Part shown: in pieces, positions 61,183 to 64,000 of the stretch
Layout of the letters: each line of letters begins with the position of its first letter
Position numbering within the stretch: the stretch's first letter is position 1
The notes under the pieces: generated by a model
Seen by the model: the letters and a program-made list of their open reading frames with translations, nothing else
What the model was told of the DNA's origin: nothing
Database searches by the model: none
Position numbers and translations under genes: made by a program
Source of the DNA: Leadbetterella sp964423865
GTDB lineage: Bacteria > Bacteroidota > Bacteroidia > Cytophagales > Spirosomataceae
Assembly (NCBI GenBank): GCA_964423865.1
Contig: CAYRGN010000016.1
Span: 5,405 to 69,404 of the forward strand
Reading direction: 5' to 3'
Length of the DNA: 64,000 bases

Positions 61183-62775
61183 ATGAAAACCAATTTCGAA
61201 CATACCTTCAACCATTTTATAAAAGCACTTAAAGTACCCGTTACCCAAACCAGTGCTTTAGCATATTTAAACAGCCATCCCCATGAAGGTTCTCTTCTGG
61301 CGTATGCCGAAACCTTAGATCGGTTTAAAATAGAAAACGTGGGGGTAAAAATAGAAAAAGAACGTTTTGAAGAGCTTCCGATACCCTTTATTGCCTACTT
61401 GCACCAACACGGCGGCACTTTTGCCTTAGTCAAAGAAATTACACACAATACCGTCAAATGGCTCCACACGCAAAAGGGTTGGACAATAACTCCAAAAGAA
61501 GATTTTCTTAAAACCTGGCAGGGAATTGCCTTGCTGGCGGAGCCTTCCTCAGAATCAGGGGAGAAAGGATATCAGCAAAAAAGGAAAAAGGAAATACTTG
61601 CAAGTTTCAGGGTACCGATAGCGCTGATTCTACTTTTGCTGGTACTGATTACTTTTAGTGGTCCCGCTTTCACAACATCTTCCATTTTTATTTCATTATT
61701 CTTTTTAAAACTTGTTGGTATGTTCGCTGGCGCACTACTACTGGCAAAAAGTATAGATACTAAAAATGAAATTGCCGAAAAATTGTGTTCTAACGGCTCA
61801 AAAGTAAACTGCCAAAGTATCCTCGATAGTCCAACCGCAAAAATTACTTCATGGTTAACCTGGGCTGACTTAGGGTTAATTTACTTCTACGGATCATTTA
61901 TTTCGCTCATAGCCTGCTCTGCTACTGATAATCTGAACACCTTTCTTACTCTCCAATGGCTCTTTAGCCTGGGGAGTATTTTCTTTATTGCGTACTCCTT
62001 ATGGCATCAGGGTATAAAAACAAAAATTTGGTGTACGCTTTGCCTGGCTGTCGTCTCTATCTTCTTTTCAGAGGTTTTAGCATTAACCCTTTTAACCCCT
62101 TTTGTGTTCTCGGCAGAATTAGGAGCATTAGGGTATATAGGTGGCGGCTTGGCTGTACCGGTTATTTTCCTGCTTCTGATCAAAGAACCATATCGAAAAG
62201 CCGTCGAGAGAGGTCACTTAATAAAGAAGTTGAATAAAATATATGCCAATCCCGCTTACTACAGGGCCATAATGCAGGAGCAACCGGTCATACCTCCTCT
62301 ACCGGAAAATATGCCTGCCATATTTTTTGGAAACCCGGACGCGAAAAATGTAATCACTATAGTGAGTAACCCACTTTGCAGCCCCTGCGCGGCCATGCAC
62401 TTACAACTGGAAGAGCTTATCGAAGAAAACCCTAATGTACAAGGGCAGGTAATCTTTCTTTCCGCGGAAGATCATGCCGGAGGCCGGTTTGTAAGAAAAT
62501 TATTTAGCCTGCCACGCGGCCTACAGGCGGAAGCGATGAGTGCATGGTATAAACGGAACGACAAGAATTTTGACAAATGGAATGAACCTTATAAGAACTA
62601 TCCTGAAACAAAGGAAAGCTCGGAAATTCAGAAATGGCATAATCGCTGGGTTAATTATGCGGAAATAAAAGGGACTCCCACTCTTTTTATCAATGGAAAA
62701 AGGAAAGCGGAGGGGGTAAATGTGGATGAAATAGGTTTAATGCTCACCATGCAAAAAGCGGAACTATTGGAGTAA
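61183..62775 (+). CDS. C39-like/VKOR/thioredoxin fusion for disulfide formation
   Basis: From ATG 61183 the 530-residue protein has an N-terminal C39-peptidase-like domain (about 1-125) in which the catalytic Cys region (VPVTQTSALAYL) carries no cysteine, so it should bind rather than cleave leaders. Four to five membrane helices follow, forming a VKOR domain with its Cys pair in LCSNGSKVNC (near 205) and CxxC in IWCTLCL (near 285). A C-terminal thioredoxin-like domain has LCSPCAAM (near 400) and a cis-Pro in KGTPTLFING. Such fusions oxidise cysteines in exported proteins. The downstream gene encodes a six-Cys double-glycine peptide. Confidence 0.9.
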   Translation: MKTNFEHTFNHFIKALKVPVTQTSALAYLNSHPHEGSLLAYAETLDRFKIENVGVKIEKERFEELPIPFIAYLHQHGGTFALVKEITHNTVKWLHTQKGWTITPKEDFLKTWQGIALLAEPSSESGEKGYQQKRKKEILASFRVPIALILLLLVLITFSGPAFTTSSIFISLFFLKLVGMFAGALLLAKSIDTKNEIAEKLCSNGSKVNCQSILDSPTAKITSWLTWADLGLIYFYGSFISLIACSATDNLNTFLTLQWLFSLGSIFFIAYSLWHQGIKTKIWCTLCLAVVSIFFSEVLALTLLTPFVFSAELGALGYIGGGLAVPVIFLLLIKEPYRKAVERGHLIKKLNKIYANPAYYRAIMQEQPVIPPLPENMPAIFFGNPDAKNVITIVSNPLCSPCAAMHLQLEELIEENPNVQGQVIFLSAEDHAGGRFVRKLFSLPRGLQAEAMSAWYKRNDKNFDKWNEPYKNYPETKESSEIQKWHNRWVNYAEIKGTPTLFINGKRKAEGVNVDEIGLMLTMQKAELLE

Positions 62776-62823
62776 GGATTTCGAAATCAGTAATATTTGT
62801 TTAACGTAAACCCAAAAAATTCT

Positions 62824-63048
62824 ATGAAAAATTTACAAATGTTTGACGCTTTTAAAATTGGAAATGAACAAATGAAGCGTATTAAGGGAGGAGATATTTC
62901 CGTTACATGCGATTGTGGTAATGACGATTTTAAATATAAGATTACCGCAACCTGTGGGGCGGATACGTATGAAGAGTGTAACGGGCGTTCCTGTGGCATA
63001 GGCTTTACGCTGAGTAATTGTGGGGCTCCCCCCGTATCAGAAGCTTAA
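62824..63048 (+). CDS. 74-aa double-glycine-leader peptide with six cysteines
   Basis: From ATG 62824 (MKNLQMFDAFKIGNEQMKRI) the 74-residue product has a short leader ending in Gly22-Gly23 (MKRIKGG), as in double-glycine RiPP and bacteriocin precursors of Bacteroidota, and a 51-residue core with cysteines at 29, 31, 44, 52, 57 and 66. The longer frame at 62797 lacks leader character. The adjacent C39/VKOR/Trx fusion could bind the leader and oxidise the cysteines. Export probably requires an ABC transporter outside the window. Confidence 0.8.
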   Translation: MKNLQMFDAFKIGNEQMKRIKGGDISVTCDCGNDDFKYKITATCGADTYEECNGRSCGIGFTLSNCGAPPVSEA

Positions 63049-63050
63049 TC

Positions 63051-63075
63051 AATAAGGGGGAGTCTCCCCCTTATT
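63051..63075 (+). terminator. Terminator after the six-Cys peptide gene
   Basis: A perfect 11-bp stem (63051-63061 and 63065-63075, core AAGGGGGA, 3-nt loop) follows the peptide stop codon by 2 bp. It ends the VKOR-peptide unit. Confidence 0.75.
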
Positions 63076-63126
63076 ATCTTTGTCATCCAATTATCGACAA
63101 TTACAGCTATTTCTAACAGATTCAAT

Positions 63127-64000
63127 ATGAAATCACTTTTTTTCTTTCTACTCCTTTCAGGCTTTCACCCCCTCTTCTCCCAGGGCATTAAAATATCCTT
63201 TGTGAACAAAGACAGTACCATCGCAAATGAACTAGGCTTTCAAGTATATGAACATTTGGGGATCGGAGCCTTTAAGGTGATTGTTGATGATGGCCATATC
63301 GAATCAGCCAACGACTCCCTGGTATGCTTTTATATTTCTACTGACGCGGCATCGGGCGGTGTTTTATATCTTCAAAATGGAGACTCCGTAGGAGTGGTAA
63401 AAGTGAGGGATGGATTTTTCCAATACAGCGGAAGCAAGGAGGTGGAACATAATTTAGTATCCATTCTATATGTCAACGACATCAAGGGGTACGGCCCTGT
63501 AAAGATGGAAATTGAAGCCCAGTCCATGAATCGTTTCATCCCGTATATAGAAAACAAATTCTCCAAATTAAACGAGATTGTAGAGAGCTACGTCAGGGAA
63601 AATCCGACGATTAACCCGGAGATCCTGGAGATCATTAAAAACGAATCAAAACACAGTTATCTCAAAGAAGCTGTTCGCAAAGTGACACACAGCGATTACA
63701 ACCCCGAAAATTTAGATAAATTAAGCCCCTTATTGGAAGGGAATAACCTGGAAGAGCTTCAAAAAATAAAATTCAGAAATAGTCTTATTACCAATCGATA
63801 TCAACAACATTACCTGGATCTACTGTATTACAACTTTTACAAAGAAAAAATACTCACCCCGGAAGAAAACGGGTATCTTGAACAGGTACTAAAACGCCTC
63901 CGGTTTTATGCAGGGTTTGAGAATCCGGTAAGAGACGAAGTCCGGTTCAATGTTCTACGGGACTTCTTTAATTTCAAAACCTGGACCAACGTCCCTATCC
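63127..64000 (+). CDS. Secreted protein of unknown function, cut by window end
   Basis: An ATG at 63127 opens a frame with no stop before the window end (291 codons visible). The N-terminus is a signal peptide (LFFFLLLSGFHPLFSQ). The visible part has mixed alpha/beta character (NKDSTIANELGFQVYE; DGDSVGVVKVRDG-like GDSVGVVKVRDGFFQYSG) with helical repeats later on. The layout of an N-terminal unknown domain that could lead into a thioredoxin-type domain is common in Bacteroidota, but the end is not visible. It probably belongs to the same locus. Confidence 0.7.
   Translation, partial: MKSLFFFLLLSGFHPLFSQGIKISFVNKDSTIANELGFQVYEHLGIGAFKVIVDDGHIESANDSLVCFYISTDAASGGVLYLQNGDSVGVVKVRDGFFQYSGSKEVEHNLVSILYVNDIKGYGPVKMEIEAQSMNRFIPYIENKFSKLNEIVESYVRENPTINPEILEIIKNESKHSYLKEAVRKVTHSDYNPENLDKLSPLLEGNNLEELQKIKFRNSLITNRYQQHYLDLLYYNFYKEKILTPEENGYLEQVLKRLRFYAGFENPVRDEVRFNVLRDFFNFKTWTNVPI

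Overview
The window looks like chromosomal DNA from a member of the Bacteroidota, probably a free-living Cytophagales-like or related lineage. The evidence is a SusC/SusD pair with a hybrid two-component regulator, many TAnnTTTG promoter motifs, an OmpA/PD40 protein, DUF2461 and DUF4256 proteins, and short interspersed repeats of a kind common in this phylum (CCCTTCGACAAGCTCAGGG, AGCTTTCAGC and CACAAAG types). I cannot name a genus from the sequence alone.

Layout, left to right. 1-6.2 kb holds housekeeping and metabolic genes: a truncated GT2 glycosyltransferase, a PD40/OmpA cell-envelope protein, etfBA, and a divergent TPR-ansA pair whose intergenic region carries a 24-bp perfect palindrome, followed by tRNA-Ser(GGA). 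6.4-9.3 kb is A+T-richer accessory DNA: an AAA ATPase of the AAA_14/DUF4143 type with three copies of a 10-bp motif in front of it, and an ArsR-SRPBCC pair. 9.5-14.8 kb is a flavin-based extracytoplasmic redox locus: a secreted ankyrin protein, a DUF2271 protein with a TGAS motif, a PepSY-flavodoxin-reductase fusion and ApbE. 14.8-28.8 kb is a polysaccharide utilisation locus (PUL): a hybrid two-component sensor, SusC, SusD, GH2, and a two-catalytic-domain GH50-like/GH16 protein. 28.8-33.5 kb has a GNAT gene and a Tat-exported PaoABC-type molybdenum aldehyde oxidoreductase. tRNA-Met(CAT) is followed by a small A+T-rich island (33.7-36.9 kb) with a 59-aa glycine-zipper protein, a Bro-N/DinD-like protein and an ImmA-XRE pair.

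37-56 kb is mostly ordinary: a serine hydrolase, acetyltransferase, CPBP protease, nucleotidyltransferase, PAP2 phosphatase, trpS, DUF2461, a trans-sulfuration enzyme, a PlsC-like acyltransferase, a site-2 protease, a HAD phosphatase, accA, a beta-CASP nuclease, a PBP4-type carboxypeptidase, a compact three-gene knot with a mini cytochrome b5, and an S9 peptidase. Between genes lie several repeat elements, including tandem copies that duplicate the tail of the S9 gene.

The most interesting part is the right end (56.1-64.0 kb, cut by the window edge), which looks like a ribosomally synthesised peptide (RiPP) locus. It encodes a full-length LanB-type dehydratase, a LytTR response regulator, a 41-aa Thr/Ser-rich, cysteine-free peptide that looks like a precursor, a LytS-type histidine kinase, a C39-like/VKOR/thioredoxin fusion, a 74-aa double-glycine-leader peptide with six cysteines, and the start of a secreted protein. 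The peptide lies exactly between regulator and kinase. A nearly identical 34-nt block precedes both the peptide and the VKOR fusion. Together these suggest a self-regulated, possibly signalling, two-peptide system: one peptide dehydrated by LanB, the other disulfide-bonded by VKOR/Trx.
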